Source: an uncultured Porphyromonadaceae bacterium (GTDB taxonomy: Bacteria > Bacteroidota > Bacteroidia > Bacteroidales > Muribaculaceae). Taken from it: a DNA stretch of 10,652 nucleotides. The notes beneath the pieces are model-generated. The model was given only the letters and a program-made list of their open reading frames with translations. It was not told where the DNA came from and did no database searches. The DNA is taken from the NCBI GenBank assembly GCA_905193485.1, contig CAJJOX010000065.1:1-10652 (forward strand). The letters are read 5' to 3'. Below, piece after piece: positions 1 to 6,773 of this stretch. Every line of letters begins with the position of its first letter. The stretch's first letter is position 1. Position numbers and translations under genes: made by a program.

Positions 1-1
1 A

Positions 2-64
2 ATATTTTCAGGTGTTTTGAATGACGTTTTTCGGAACATCAAACTGAACACCCTAGTAAATTAA
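2..64 (+). CDS. Possible 3' end of an upstream gene (partial)
   Basis: One frame is open from the window edge for twenty codons and ends in a tandem TAA TAA; the translation ends in KLNTLVN. The beta-barrel gene begins 7 bases after the first stop, a spacing typical of an operon, and I see no TAnnTTTG promoter box between them. This is therefore probably the C-terminus of a gene co-transcribed with the barrel protein. Twenty open codons are weak evidence and I do not recognise the family. Confidence 0.35.
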   Translation: MFSGVLNDVFRNIKLNTLVN

Positions 65-71
65 TAACCGA

Positions 72-2165
72 ATGATTATGCGTAAAGTAATACTATCTTC
101 GTTGTTTCTTATTCCTCTTTTGGGATATTCTCAAACAGAAATTCCGGATAGCATAGAGGGAAAAGAACTTAATGAGGTCGTTGTGGAGGCTTCTAATCAG
201 CGGACTTCATCAACATCTTCCACTTACATTCCGATGTCGCGGCAAAAGAATACAGCTTCGGATGCTATATCGCTGTTGAGTCAGATGGCAATACCCCAGC
301 TCAATGTTGACCCTGCAAGTCAAAATGTAAAGACTGTTTCGGGTCAAGCCGTTTCAATATTTATAGACTATGTCGCTGCCTCTGCTCAAGATTTGAGCGG
401 AATGCGCACAACTGATGTAAAGAAGGTCGAATATCTCATTTATCCCACTGACCCGCGATTCAGAGGGGCGCAATATGTCATAAATTTCGTAATGCAGAAA
501 TATGAATGGGGTGGCTATACAAAACTTAGTGCAGACAAATGGTTTGGCGTCAATCGCTCGGAGGCCTCGGTTTATTCAAAATTTTCCTACAAGCGAATGA
601 CCTTTGACCTCTATGCGGATGAAATTTATCTGACAAACCGACACACAGGGACACAGTCAACCGAAACTTTTCGTTTCCCGGATTTATATGGTAAGGGGCC
701 GCAGACCGTTGAGAGAGTTTCCATTCCCGCTGCTCTCCGTTACCGAAACAATAGCAATGACATAACGTTTCGTGCATTATATAATACAGACAAGACACAA
801 ATCTCCAATACGCTGTCGTTGGCATTCACCTCTATACCGCGTAATGATGCCACAACATCACTGACATATGCAAATGATTTCTTACCCGGTTCGACAGCTA
901 AGTCAGTCGCCTCAAGCAATAACTTCAGTCTTAATTATAATTTTGAGATTTATCGCTCCTTCGGCGAGAAATTGGGTATGAACATAGAATCACGTTATAA
1001 TTACGACCATAACACATCAAATTCGGATTACACAGACAATGATTTCCGTATTATCAATGATGCGAAAGAGGATATGCACTATGTGAGTGCCACGCCATGC
1101 CTCGTATGGAATCCCAATAATCATAACAGTTTGATGCCGTATATGCACGCTGAATATTCGACAACCAAAATAAATTATTTTGGGAATTCGCCGTCGCATC
1201 AGGATTACGACATCTGGGGATATATGGCAGGCGTGAAATACACTTATCAGCAAAGCCAATGGTCTGCGGGCGGTCTTGTGGGCTGGGTATATGCTGACGT
1301 AAATCTATCAGGCACACGAATAAAAGACAATTATCCACAAGGAAACATTTTCGGCACATATTCTCCCAACGATAAGAATCAGGTTGAAGTCACATACGCT
1401 TTTGGCAAGCAGGTTCCCGATACTTACCAAAAGAGCCCTAATATGCTTCAGCAGGATGAATTGATGTGGTATGCCGGAACTCCCGGACTTGACAACTATT
1501 GGAATCATAGGGCCGATGCTACATATACATGGCTTCCGAACAATAAATGGCAACTTTCTCTGAATGGGGCTTATTTCATAGCAGACAACCGTGTAACCTC
1601 TATTTATACTCCCACAGCTCCGAATGGCACGATGTTGCGGCAATATCTCAACGATGGTAATTTCAGCTGGACTACGGTAACGGCAAACGCCACTGCTAAA
1701 TTTCTCGGAGGCAAACTAATTGCACGGGTTAGCCCCATGTACACGCACTATTCCACGACAGGCGAATACGCGCAAAAGATGGACGGACTACAATGCACGG
1801 CACAACTCACATGGTATTTTGGCAATTTTTACCTTTTTGGATGGTATACCACTCCACGGAAAGACCTCAGCCAGACATCCGGAATAAAGGATAGGACACC
1901 CTCACGATACCAGCTTCAAATTGGATATGGCAAAGGGGCTTGGAGAGCATCTGCGACAGCTTACAATTTTCTTCGTTCAAGCTGGGAATCATCCCGTGAG
2001 ACACTAACCAGCCAATACTATCAGTTTGACAGACGCACATATGGAACAGCGCAGCATATGCGTTTCCAATTCTCTGTAACTTATACTTTCGGATACGGTA
2101 AAAAGATACAACGGGGTAATGAAGTCAGTGGCTCTGGTACTGGACAGAGTGCAATTCTTAAATGA
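72..2165 (+). CDS. Outer membrane beta-barrel protein, TonB-receptor-like
   Basis: 697 residues. Residues 1-20 form a signal peptide (MRK, then the hydrophobic run VILSSLFLIPLLGYS, with likely cleavage before Q21). Residues 33-145 look like a plug-type domain: LNEVVVEAS, then DAISLLSQM and FIDYVAASAQDLSGM, the pattern seen at the start of Bacteroidetes TonB-dependent-receptor-like barrels. The remainder is rich in alternating aromatic and polar strands and ends with a strand-like FQFSVTYTFGYG near residue 675, followed by a short Ser/Gly-rich tail. It is shorter than SusC proteins (about 1000 residues) and has no N-terminal carboxypeptidase-regulatory domain, which fits the smaller OMP_b-brl_3 kind of barrel. 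It should sit in the outer membrane; the substrate is unknown. Two ATGs (72 and 78) could start it; the second gives the cleaner signal peptide (MRKVIL). The gene is intact, so the neighbouring element has not disrupted it. Confidence 0.85.
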   Translation: MIMRKVILSSLFLIPLLGYSQTEIPDSIEGKELNEVVVEASNQRTSSTSSTYIPMSRQKNTASDAISLLSQMAIPQLNVDPASQNVKTVSGQAVSIFIDYVAASAQDLSGMRTTDVKKVEYLIYPTDPRFRGAQYVINFVMQKYEWGGYTKLSADKWFGVNRSEASVYSKFSYKRMTFDLYADEIYLTNRHTGTQSTETFRFPDLYGKGPQTVERVSIPAALRYRNNSNDITFRALYNTDKTQISNTLSLAFTSIPRNDATTSLTYANDFLPGSTAKSVASSNNFSLNYNFEIYRSFGEKLGMNIESRYNYDHNTSNSDYTDNDFRIINDAKEDMHYVSATPCLVWNPNNHNSLMPYMHAEYSTTKINYFGNSPSHQDYDIWGYMAGVKYTYQQSQWSAGGLVGWVYADVNLSGTRIKDNYPQGNIFGTYSPNDKNQVEVTYAFGKQVPDTYQKSPNMLQQDELMWYAGTPGLDNYWNHRADATYTWLPNNKWQLSLNGAYFIADNRVTSIYTPTAPNGTMLRQYLNDGNFSWTTVTANATAKFLGGKLIARVSPMYTHYSTTGEYAQKMDGLQCTAQLTWYFGNFYLFGWYTTPRKDLSQTSGIKDRTPSRYQLQIGYGKGAWRASATAYNFLRSSWESSRETLTSQYYQFDRRTYGTAQHMRFQFSVTYTFGYGKKIQRGNEVSGSGTGQSAILK

Positions 2166-2191
2166 AGGAGCTGATTTGAATTAACCATTAT

Positions 2192-2229
2192 AGAGCCACT
2201 GAGAAAATTTGACTGTTCTCAGTGGCCCT
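2192..2229. terminator. Strong hairpin between convergent genes
   Basis: An 11-base perfect inverted repeat, GCCACTGAGAA (2195-2205) and TTCTCAGTGGC (2216-2226), encloses a 10-base loop and extends outward by two more pairs after one mismatch. It lies 26 bases after the barrel gene's stop and 18 bases before the relaxase gene's end, so it probably serves as a two-way terminator. Neither strand has a clear T tract after the stem, so factor-independent termination is not certain. Confidence 0.6.
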
Positions 2230-2247
2230 TGTAATGTGTACGGTTGT

Positions 2248-3873
2248 TTATCTTATTCCGAAGCCTCGCTTTACCGTCTGTGTCAGCCGTTGCCATTGGT
2301 CTTTGAGCCATTGGAATATCCGGGTGCCATTGACATGGAGATGGAATTTGTTGTCCGTGGGGTCTCGCTTGATTTGTACCTTTACCCCCGAAGCGTCCAC
2401 CTTTCTCCGCTGGAACGGATAATAGAGTGTGGTGCCGAACTTTAAGACATATTCATTCATCGAGAGAAGCCCCTTTATGGTGTTGTCATTCAATCCCACG
2501 TCCTGACATTCCTCTATCGCCGGAAGCATGGCTACCGCATCGGGAAAGAACTTGACGAAGTTTCCAATCTTCCATTCATAGCTGCGGACGGTGTCTGCCT
2601 CATGTTCTTTCTGCCGTCTCAGGCTATCCGATAGATTTGATATTTCACGGTGTAAATCCCGTTCCCGCGCCTCTGCACGGTCTTTCATCTCGCGGATTTC
2701 ATTATCCTTTCTGACAATCTCGGCTTCAAGCCTCTTGGTCTTGCTCCCGGTGAATATGTTGGCGATGTTGCTGCCGAGTTCCTTGCGTTGCGCATCCCGC
2801 TCGGCTTTTGCCTCGTCACACTCACGGATGGCGTTTCGGGCTTCTTTTCTCGCCTCGTCAGTCTGTGCCTCGTATGCCTTTTTCTCGGCGGTCAGTCTGT
2901 CGGTATCCTCTGCAAGTCCTTTCCGTTGCTCCGCAAGTCTGACGGATTCCTCCGACAGTCCTGCGTTGGTATCGGCAAGCGATTTGTTTTCGGCGGCGAG
3001 AGAAGAATTAGCCTCGGTCAACCGGGAGTTTTCGGAATACAGCTCGTTGTTCTGCTGCCGTATCTCCTCGTTTACCTGCGTGAGCATTTTCTTCCGGGTG
3101 TCGAGAGCGGTTGTCCGACACTCAAGGCTCTCCACCTTGCTTTCCAAAGATTTTTTCTCTTTGTCGAGCTTCTTTTTCTCAATGGAGAGATTGCCGATGT
3201 CTTCTTCAAGACCTTTCTTCTTCACCATGCAGTCGCGGTAATATTCGTGCTGCCCGATGTGGCGAGCCTCTGAGCCACGGATGCCACGCTCCAGACCGTA
3301 TTTCGCCATAGCCTCGGCATAGATGTCCTGATAGCGGCTCATCTTTCCGCGCTCCATTATGTCATCGGCGCACAGCCTCGGACGGTTGGCGGCTTTGGTG
3401 CGGTAACGCTTCTTTGCTGTCGCCTCCCTCGCTTTCTTCTTTCTCTCGGCGGTCACTATCGGAACGACGGCGATGTGAAGATGCGGAGTGCGCTCGTCCA
3501 TGTGGAGTGCGGCCCCGACTACATTGTCGCCGCCGAATGTGTCGCGCGCCCATTTTATGTTGTCGGCAATCCATTCGTCGAGCTTGCCGCTGTCGATGAT
3601 TTTCTGCATACCTTCGTTGTCGGAGGTCATAACCAGGTTGAGGCACCGAACCTGCCTGTCGGAGATTTTTCGTGTAATCCCGGCATTGGCTATGCGGTGT
3701 TCGACAGCCGCCGCAAGCCCGGTTATCCCGTCGGGATATTCGACCAGATTGTAGCGGTTGAGATGCGTCCGCGCCGGGTCCGCGTTTTCGGGATGGGCGG
3801 TACGCTCGATATGCTTGGCTATCGAGTTCAGCGACGAGTTCGCCTTGATGATGTGTAACACAGCGTAGCTCAT
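2248..3873 (-). CDS. MobV-family relaxase (Pre/Mob plasmid-recombination type)
   Basis: 541 residues. The N-terminal ~200 residues are a MobV/Pre relaxase domain. KHIER contains H21, at the place of the nucleophilic histidine of pMV158 MobM (KHNER). THLNRYNL (36-43) matches motif II. HMDERTPHLH (124-133) is the HxDExTPHxH metal-binding motif with H124, D126, E127, H131 and H133, so the active site looks complete. Residues 218-430 are a long predicted coiled coil rich in Glu, Lys and Leu, usual in Bacteroidales MobV proteins and likely to mediate dimer or partner contacts. The last ~110 residues are a separate tail. The protein should nick oriT and pilot the strand into a co-resident element's mating pore. 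The start is ATG at 3873; no Shine-Dalgarno sequence is visible. The gene follows the DUF3987 gene and a hairpin-rich gap that probably holds its nick site. Confidence 0.92.
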   Translation of the reverse strand: MSYAVLHIIKANSSLNSIAKHIERTAHPENADPARTHLNRYNLVEYPDGITGLAAAVEHRIANAGITRKISDRQVRCLNLVMTSDNEGMQKIIDSGKLDEWIADNIKWARDTFGGDNVVGAALHMDERTPHLHIAVVPIVTAERKKKAREATAKKRYRTKAANRPRLCADDIMERGKMSRYQDIYAEAMAKYGLERGIRGSEARHIGQHEYYRDCMVKKKGLEEDIGNLSIEKKKLDKEKKSLESKVESLECRTTALDTRKKMLTQVNEEIRQQNNELYSENSRLTEANSSLAAENKSLADTNAGLSEESVRLAEQRKGLAEDTDRLTAEKKAYEAQTDEARKEARNAIRECDEAKAERDAQRKELGSNIANIFTGSKTKRLEAEIVRKDNEIREMKDRAEARERDLHREISNLSDSLRRQKEHEADTVRSYEWKIGNFVKFFPDAVAMLPAIEECQDVGLNDNTIKGLLSMNEYVLKFGTTLYYPFQRRKVDASGVKVQIKRDPTDNKFHLHVNGTRIFQWLKDQWQRLTQTVKRGFGIR

Positions 3874-4108
3874 AGGCGGACGAGTTTAAGTTGCGGAGCA
3901 ATCGGAGTGTACGGCTTTCTGTTAAGCCGTTCCGGGGTTTCCAAAGGGGTTGACCTCTTTGGCATATTGGGGACATTTTCAGCGTATCGGAACGATATGC
4001 GGCTCGGAAAATTCCCTAATATGCTAAGGAATTTCCCGCATGGCTGTAATTTCCGTGCGCGGCAGCACGGATGGGACTGCTCCCCGGATATGGGTCGCAG
4101 GGCGGTAA

Positions 4109-4131
4109 ACCACTGTAACGGGTATAGTGGT
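4109..4131 (-). other. Candidate nic hairpin for the MobV relaxase
   Basis: Read on the relaxase-coding (minus) strand, ACCACTATA and TACAGTGGT form nine-base arms with one mismatched position and a CCCGT loop, and TTACC follows. The order of arms, the GTG-rich right arm and the TTA after it resemble the pMV158 nick region (hairpin ending TAGTGTG, then TTA). By analogy the cut would fall after ...CAGTGG, between positions 4110 and 4109. The similarity is from memory of the consensus, and the exact site is inference. Confidence 0.4.
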
Positions 4132-4178
4132 ACACCGAGAAAAAACTCTGTTGTCATCATTTCAAATTCAGGGATACC

Positions 4179-4242
4179 CCCCGTGCATTCCTTGCACTCT
4201 TGCACGGTCGGGAGTGTGCAAAAGTGCAAGGTGTGCATGGGG
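4179..4242. repeat. Long imperfect hairpin built on TGCAC repeats
   Basis: Sixteen-base arms (4190-4205 and 4216-4231) pair with one mismatch across a 10-base loop. Beyond two unpaired positions TGCA (4184-4187) pairs with TGCA (4234-4237), and CCCC (4179-4182) pairs with GGGG (4239-4242). The left arm is itself a tandem CTTGCACT / CTTGCACG. It starts 5 bases beyond the DUF3987 stop codon, so it could be a terminator or mRNA-stabilising stem between that gene and the relaxase. The repeated TGCAC units would also suit a protein-binding site within oriT. There is no T tract. Confidence 0.6.
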
Positions 4243-4247
4243 TAAAT

Positions 4248-5591
4248 TCAAAGTTTGGAATAAGAGCCGTAGGCATCACGGGTGAAGAAAACGCCCCGTC
4301 TGTCGCGAAGGAATTTCTTGAACGTGCGTTCCGCCATTCCGCATTTCCCGGCTATGGCAACTCCCTCGGCGGTGGTGAACGTGGCTGGCAGTTCCGACAT
4401 CACGGCAAGCTGCACATCGGTCAGCGCGTCCTCGCCGATGATGCCCTGCACCCTTGTCGCCGTTACCCGGAAATACTCCGTCAGACGGATTGCCCTCTCG
4501 ACCGTAGCCGCCTCTATCGCCTTCTTCTTTTTTGCCCCGCACGCCCAGTCGGAGAGGGCAAGGAGAAGGCAGAACCGCACGGCATAGATTTCAAGTTTGC
4601 TCGCAATCGCCGTGAGCGTGTCGCTCCCCTCGGCATTGCACCGCTCGGTCGATTCGTTCTGCCATGAGTAGAGGCGTTGGAGTGCGTCCTGCGAGAACGG
4701 CACATCTTCGGGTTGTATGTCGCCGCCGCTATCAGCCGCAGGAACAATCCCGGTCAGTCTGCCGACAACCTCACGCCACGCCGAAACGATGTCGAATGAG
4801 GGCGATTTTCTCTCGCTGTTCCATTTCGCCTTTGTCTGGTCGTCCGGCACCACATAGAGAAAACGCTCGGTGAAACCGTTTGAGTTGCGGTTCCCTGCGG
4901 CAAGCTCGCCCAGCACTTTGGGCTGGATCGTGCCGATGACGCAGAGGAACGGATTGCGGATGAACACACCGCTCTGGCTGCTCTTGCGGTCGGACATGGC
5001 TACCTTGTGGTTGAACACCGACATCCAGAACTCCGATTCGGAACCGTTGTTGTAGCGGTTGAAATTCTTGAACCACCCGGCAAGCTCGTCGGCATAGAGG
5101 CACAGCCCCCTCGGATTTTCCGAGAGTATGCGGTGTACCGCCTCCGGCGTGACATCCTGCATTGTGAAGCGGACGCGCCTCGGTTCGGTCGGGTTCGTTT
5201 CATAGCCGTTGGCCTCTCTCTCTTTAGGCGGCAGCTCCATCGCCGCGAGATAGCGTTTCATAGCCTCGGAGAAGATTGCAGACTGCTCCGCGTCGAAATC
5301 TATGAGCGGCTGCATGGCGAAGCTCAACGGGTGGCTCTTGTTGGCTCCCGGACGACCTACGAGGGCGACGAAAAGAATACAGTATTCCTGCCAGCCCGCC
5401 ATGTGTTCGGCGTTGTGTGTGTTTCCGACAGCGGCGGCAACCGCCGTCAGCATCGACATGGCGAGATAGTCTTTCGGAAATCCGAGGGTCGTGTTCGCCT
5501 CGTCTATGATTTCACGCATCTTTCTCGGAAGAACATCAAGGGGAAAGGAATTACGGAAGGTCTTTTCTGCGGCTTTTTCTTCTTTTTTCAT
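4248..5591 (-). CDS. DUF3987-type P-loop ATPase of the mobilizable element
   Basis: 447 residues from the ATG at 5591. I chose this start because a strong ribosome site (AAAGGAGG, six bases before ATG) precedes it and because its ATGA overlaps the stop of the upstream HTH gene; the longer frame to 5669 adds an Arg-rich stretch that runs over that gene. Features: a P-loop-like GRPGANKS (79-86), which has Asn where the Walker A motif has the last Gly; a Walker-B-like LCLYADELAGW with D168 and E169; a GTIQPKVL segment (220-227); NGFTERFLYVVP (238-249) with a possible arginine finger R243; and a C-terminal helix-turn-helix-like TTAEGVAIAGKCGMAERTF (about 406-424). The DUF3987 family is common beside Bacteroidales mobilization genes and is usually described as primase/helicase-like, but its reaction is unproven. 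It probably works on the excised or transferred DNA. Its G+C is clearly higher than that of the GHKL gene. Confidence 0.8.
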   Translation of the reverse strand: MKKEEKAAEKTFRNSFPLDVLPRKMREIIDEANTTLGFPKDYLAMSMLTAVAAAVGNTHNAEHMAGWQEYCILFVALVGRPGANKSHPLSFAMQPLIDFDAEQSAIFSEAMKRYLAAMELPPKEREANGYETNPTEPRRVRFTMQDVTPEAVHRILSENPRGLCLYADELAGWFKNFNRYNNGSESEFWMSVFNHKVAMSDRKSSQSGVFIRNPFLCVIGTIQPKVLGELAAGNRNSNGFTERFLYVVPDDQTKAKWNSERKSPSFDIVSAWREVVGRLTGIVPAADSGGDIQPEDVPFSQDALQRLYSWQNESTERCNAEGSDTLTAIASKLEIYAVRFCLLLALSDWACGAKKKKAIEAATVERAIRLTEYFRVTATRVQGIIGEDALTDVQLAVMSELPATFTTAEGVAIAGKCGMAERTFKKFLRDRRGVFFTRDAYGSYSKL

Positions 5592-6010
5592 CGCCTTCCT
5601 CCTTTCCCTGTTGTGGCGGGTACGAGTACACCGACGGCGTTTCCGTCGATGAGGCGTGCCTCCGCCCACTGCAACAGCTCGGATTTTCTGAAATGCAGCT
5701 TGGAGCCGAATTTCTGGAACGGCACGGTTCCCGCGCTCGTTTCCTTGTAGAGCTGTCCTTTCTTTATCGGGTAGCCGTTGGAGTTGAGGAACTCCAACGC
5801 ACCATTCATGTCAAGTGATTCACATTCGTTGTTTGCCTTGGTAACGGCGCGTGCGGAAGCGTTGGCTTCCTTTTCGGCGAGATATTCCTCCACCGACCCC
5901 CTTACGAGAAGTTTGAGGACTTCCACCAAAGGGAGATGCAAAAAGTCAGTCATGTTGATTCGGATTGTGGATGTTTGAGTGGTCTGGGGATTGTTTAGCG
6001 CATCGGGCAT
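5588..6010 (-). CDS. Excisionase-family helix-turn-helix protein
   Basis: 140 residues. The C-terminal part (about 68-120) has the form of a MerR/excisionase HTH domain: MNGALEFLNSNGYPIKKGQLYK, then a wing-like FQKFGSKLHFRKSELLQWAEARL. The N-terminal half is a helical, acidic segment (LPLVEVLKLL, SVEEYLAEKEANASARA) that may dimerise. Such a protein normally sits between the integrase and the DUF3987 gene in Bacteroidales mobilizable elements. It may bind the attachment site to favour excision or act as a regulator of the operon; the sequence alone does not separate these. The ATG at 6010 is taken as start; the ATG at codon 20 (5953) is possible, and neither has a Shine-Dalgarno sequence. Its stop overlaps the DUF3987 start (ATGA), implying translational coupling. 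It lies after a long structured leader. Confidence 0.75.
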   Translation of the reverse strand: MPDALNNPQTTQTSTIRINMTDFLHLPLVEVLKLLVRGSVEEYLAEKEANASARAVTKANNECESLDMNGALEFLNSNGYPIKKGQLYKETSAGTVPFQKFGSKLHFRKSELLQWAEARLIDGNAVGVLVPATTGKGGRR

Positions 6011-6252
6011 GGGCTTTTAAGGATTAAAAACGTTTGCGGTGTCATCATACAGATGTGGGGTGTTGTCAATAGGGTTAATATGTGCCTTCCAGCCCATGAC
6101 TACACCCGGAGGGATAAGGCTGGTCGGCGGTTAAACTAATATCGGACACTCGTCCGTGTGCTTGCTAAAATGGCGAAAACCACTGAAATATCGGCTCTGA
6201 TGCCCGGTTCTTGCCACGGGATATAAGGCAATAACGGGGCTGCCTGTTATCG

Positions 6253-6443
6253 CGTGCGGATTTCTCCGCGTTGATAACGGTCTTGAATATGCCTGATTAT
6301 ATCGGCGATAATCACCTTTCACAAGGGTGCGGTCGGCAGAGGGGGAACACTGATGCCGCTGTAATCATCATAGCGGTTTTAATCATTGTGCCCGGCACGT
6401 CGGCTGCCATTGCTCCGTTACTTTCAACAAGGAGAAATCCACG
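6253..6443 (-). repeat. Imperfect inverted repeat able to switch RNA structure
   Basis: Segment A (6415-6443) and segment B (6253-6280) are inverted copies sharing CCGTTA, TCAAC, GGAGAAATCC and ACG: 24 identical positions, with small gaps. In a minus-strand transcript A would come first and could pair with B over about 130 intervening bases. B alone also folds: GTTATC (6278-6273) pairs with GATAAC (6251-6246), and inside it GCGGA pairs with TCCGC over a GAAA tetraloop. The two folds are mutually exclusive. Confidence 0.55.
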
Positions 6444-6513
6444 ATGGTTCGCAGTGTCCGGCTTTGTCCGCGTTATTCCGCCATGCGACCTGCTTTTCCT
6501 TTTCGGCGGTCAT
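6424..6513 (-). CDS. Small ORF of 29 codons, possible leader peptide
   Basis: ATG at 6513 is preceded by GAAAGGAGAA, a good Shine-Dalgarno match though close to the start. The frame begins MTAEKEKQVAWRNN, continues through KAGHCEPSW and ends ISPC with TGA at 6424-6426. The product is basic at first and carries two cysteines. I do not recognise a family. The stop codon lies within segment A of the inverted repeat (6415-6443), so a ribosome finishing this ORF would cover that segment. It may be a true small protein or a leader peptide, or a chance frame; the ribosome site and its placement are the only support. Confidence 0.3.
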   Translation of the reverse strand: MTAEKEKQVAWRNNADKAGHCEPSWISPC

Positions 6514-6635
6514 TTCTCCTTTCGGCGCAACGAAACTACAACCCCGGCACGGATTATCCAAATTTTCAGCACCTTGCGACTGCGTTTGACTGTCGTCGGA
6601 CTGAAAATGACTGATACCCTTGTCGGATTGCTATA

Positions 6636-6667
6636 TTAAGATACGAAAAATTTTTGAATTATGCAAA
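6636..6667 (-). promoter_or_regulatory. Candidate promoter directly before the leader
   Basis: On the minus strand a perfect TTTG (6667-6664) is followed after 20 bases by TATCTTAA (6643-6636), which matches the TA and TT of the Bacteroidetes TAnnTTTG box but not its last two bases. It lies just downstream of the terminator hairpin, so it would drive the HTH-DUF3987-relaxase operon independently of the integrase. The -7 box is weak. Confidence 0.3.
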
Positions 6668-6689
6668 TGTGGAGCGAAATCGGGCGATG

Positions 6690-6726
6690 AGAAGAAAAAG
6701 GACACCGGGTATCCCTCCCGATGTCC
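6690..6726 (-). terminator. Intrinsic terminator after the integrase, or attenuator
   Basis: On the minus strand ten-base arms (6726-6717 and 6709-6700; one mismatched pair) enclose a seven-base loop, and the stem is followed directly by CTTTTTCTTC. This is a standard factor-independent terminator about 130 bases after the integrase stop. Because a good promoter box lies at 6774-6805, between the integrase and this hairpin, it may also act as an attenuator for the operon that follows. Confidence 0.7.
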
Positions 6727-6743
6727 GACCACTAAATCCACAA

Positions 6744-6758
6744 TCAAAATTATTTTGA
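6744..6758. promoter_or_regulatory. Perfect 15-base palindrome, candidate operator
   Basis: TCAAAAT-A-ATTTTGA on the minus strand is a perfect seven-base dyad around one central base. It falls about 15-30 bases downstream of the TAACTTTG box at 6774-6781, where a repressor would block initiation or early elongation, and upstream of the terminator hairpin. The HTH protein is one possible ligand; this is inference. Confidence 0.35.
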
Positions 6759-6773
6759 CTGCGATTCCGTATG

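Larger units (their letters stand above)
3874..4247. other. Hairpin-rich gap, probable origin of transfer
   Basis: These 374 bases between the DUF3987 gene and the relaxase gene contain no convincing gene but an unusual run of inverted repeats: ACGGCTT/AAGCCGT (3911-3917, 3924-3930); CCAAAGGGG/CCTCTTTGG (3941-3949, 3954-3962, one G-T pair, TTGA loop); an imperfect GGAAAATTCC/GGAATTTCC (4006-4015, 4028-4036); TCCGTGC/GCACGGA (4052-4058, 4065-4071); the nick-like hairpin at 4109-4131; and a long hairpin at 4179-4242. In MobV plasmids and elements oriT lies just upstream of the relaxase gene, so position and structure agree. No TAnnTTTG box was seen here, so the relaxase is probably read from upstream. 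Confidence 0.6.
6011..6689 (-). other. Long leader of the HTH-DUF3987-relaxase operon
   Basis: About 680 bases without a convincing large gene separate the integrase terminator from the HTH gene. The longest frames (122 codons plus strand, 63 codons minus strand) have no recognisable protein character. On the minus strand I see small ORFs of 29 codons (6513-6424), 32 codons (6410-6312), 63 codons from GTG (6322-6131) and 26 codons (6097-6017, ending six bases before the HTH start). There are also hairpins: ATTTTCAG/CTGAAAAT arms (6562-6569, 6601-6608), GCGGA-GAAA-TCCGC on the minus strand (6269-6256), and CGGAC/GTCCG (6143-6147, 6152-6156). The combination looks like a regulatory leader RNA. 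CTnDOT, another Bacteroides element, controls its tetQ-rteA-rteB operon by leader-peptide attenuation, which is precedent but not proof. Confidence 0.5.

Noticed and set aside
2591..3241. 216-codon plus-strand frame opposite the relaxase, very rich in Ser, Phe and Arg
   Set aside because: It is antisense to the coiled-coil part of the relaxase; the Ser/Phe richness is what the complement of Glu/Lys/Leu heptads gives.
5007..5750. 247-codon plus-strand frame opposite the DUF3987 and HTH genes
   Set aside because: It covers two real genes in antisense, has no family features, and is a by-product of high G+C codon use.
6131..6322. 63-codon GTG-initiated minus-strand frame in the leader
   Set aside because: Its translation runs through the inverted repeat and hairpins and has no recognisable character; the structures explain the sequence better.
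6499..6512. 14-base match TTTTCGGCGGTCAT, also near 7908-7921
   Set aside because: It encodes different reading frames in the two places, and a match of this length is easily a chance event in 10 kb.
6271..6639. 122-codon plus-strand frame in the leader region
   Set aside because: No domain, no ribosome site, odd amino-acid make-up, and it runs antisense to the structured leader.
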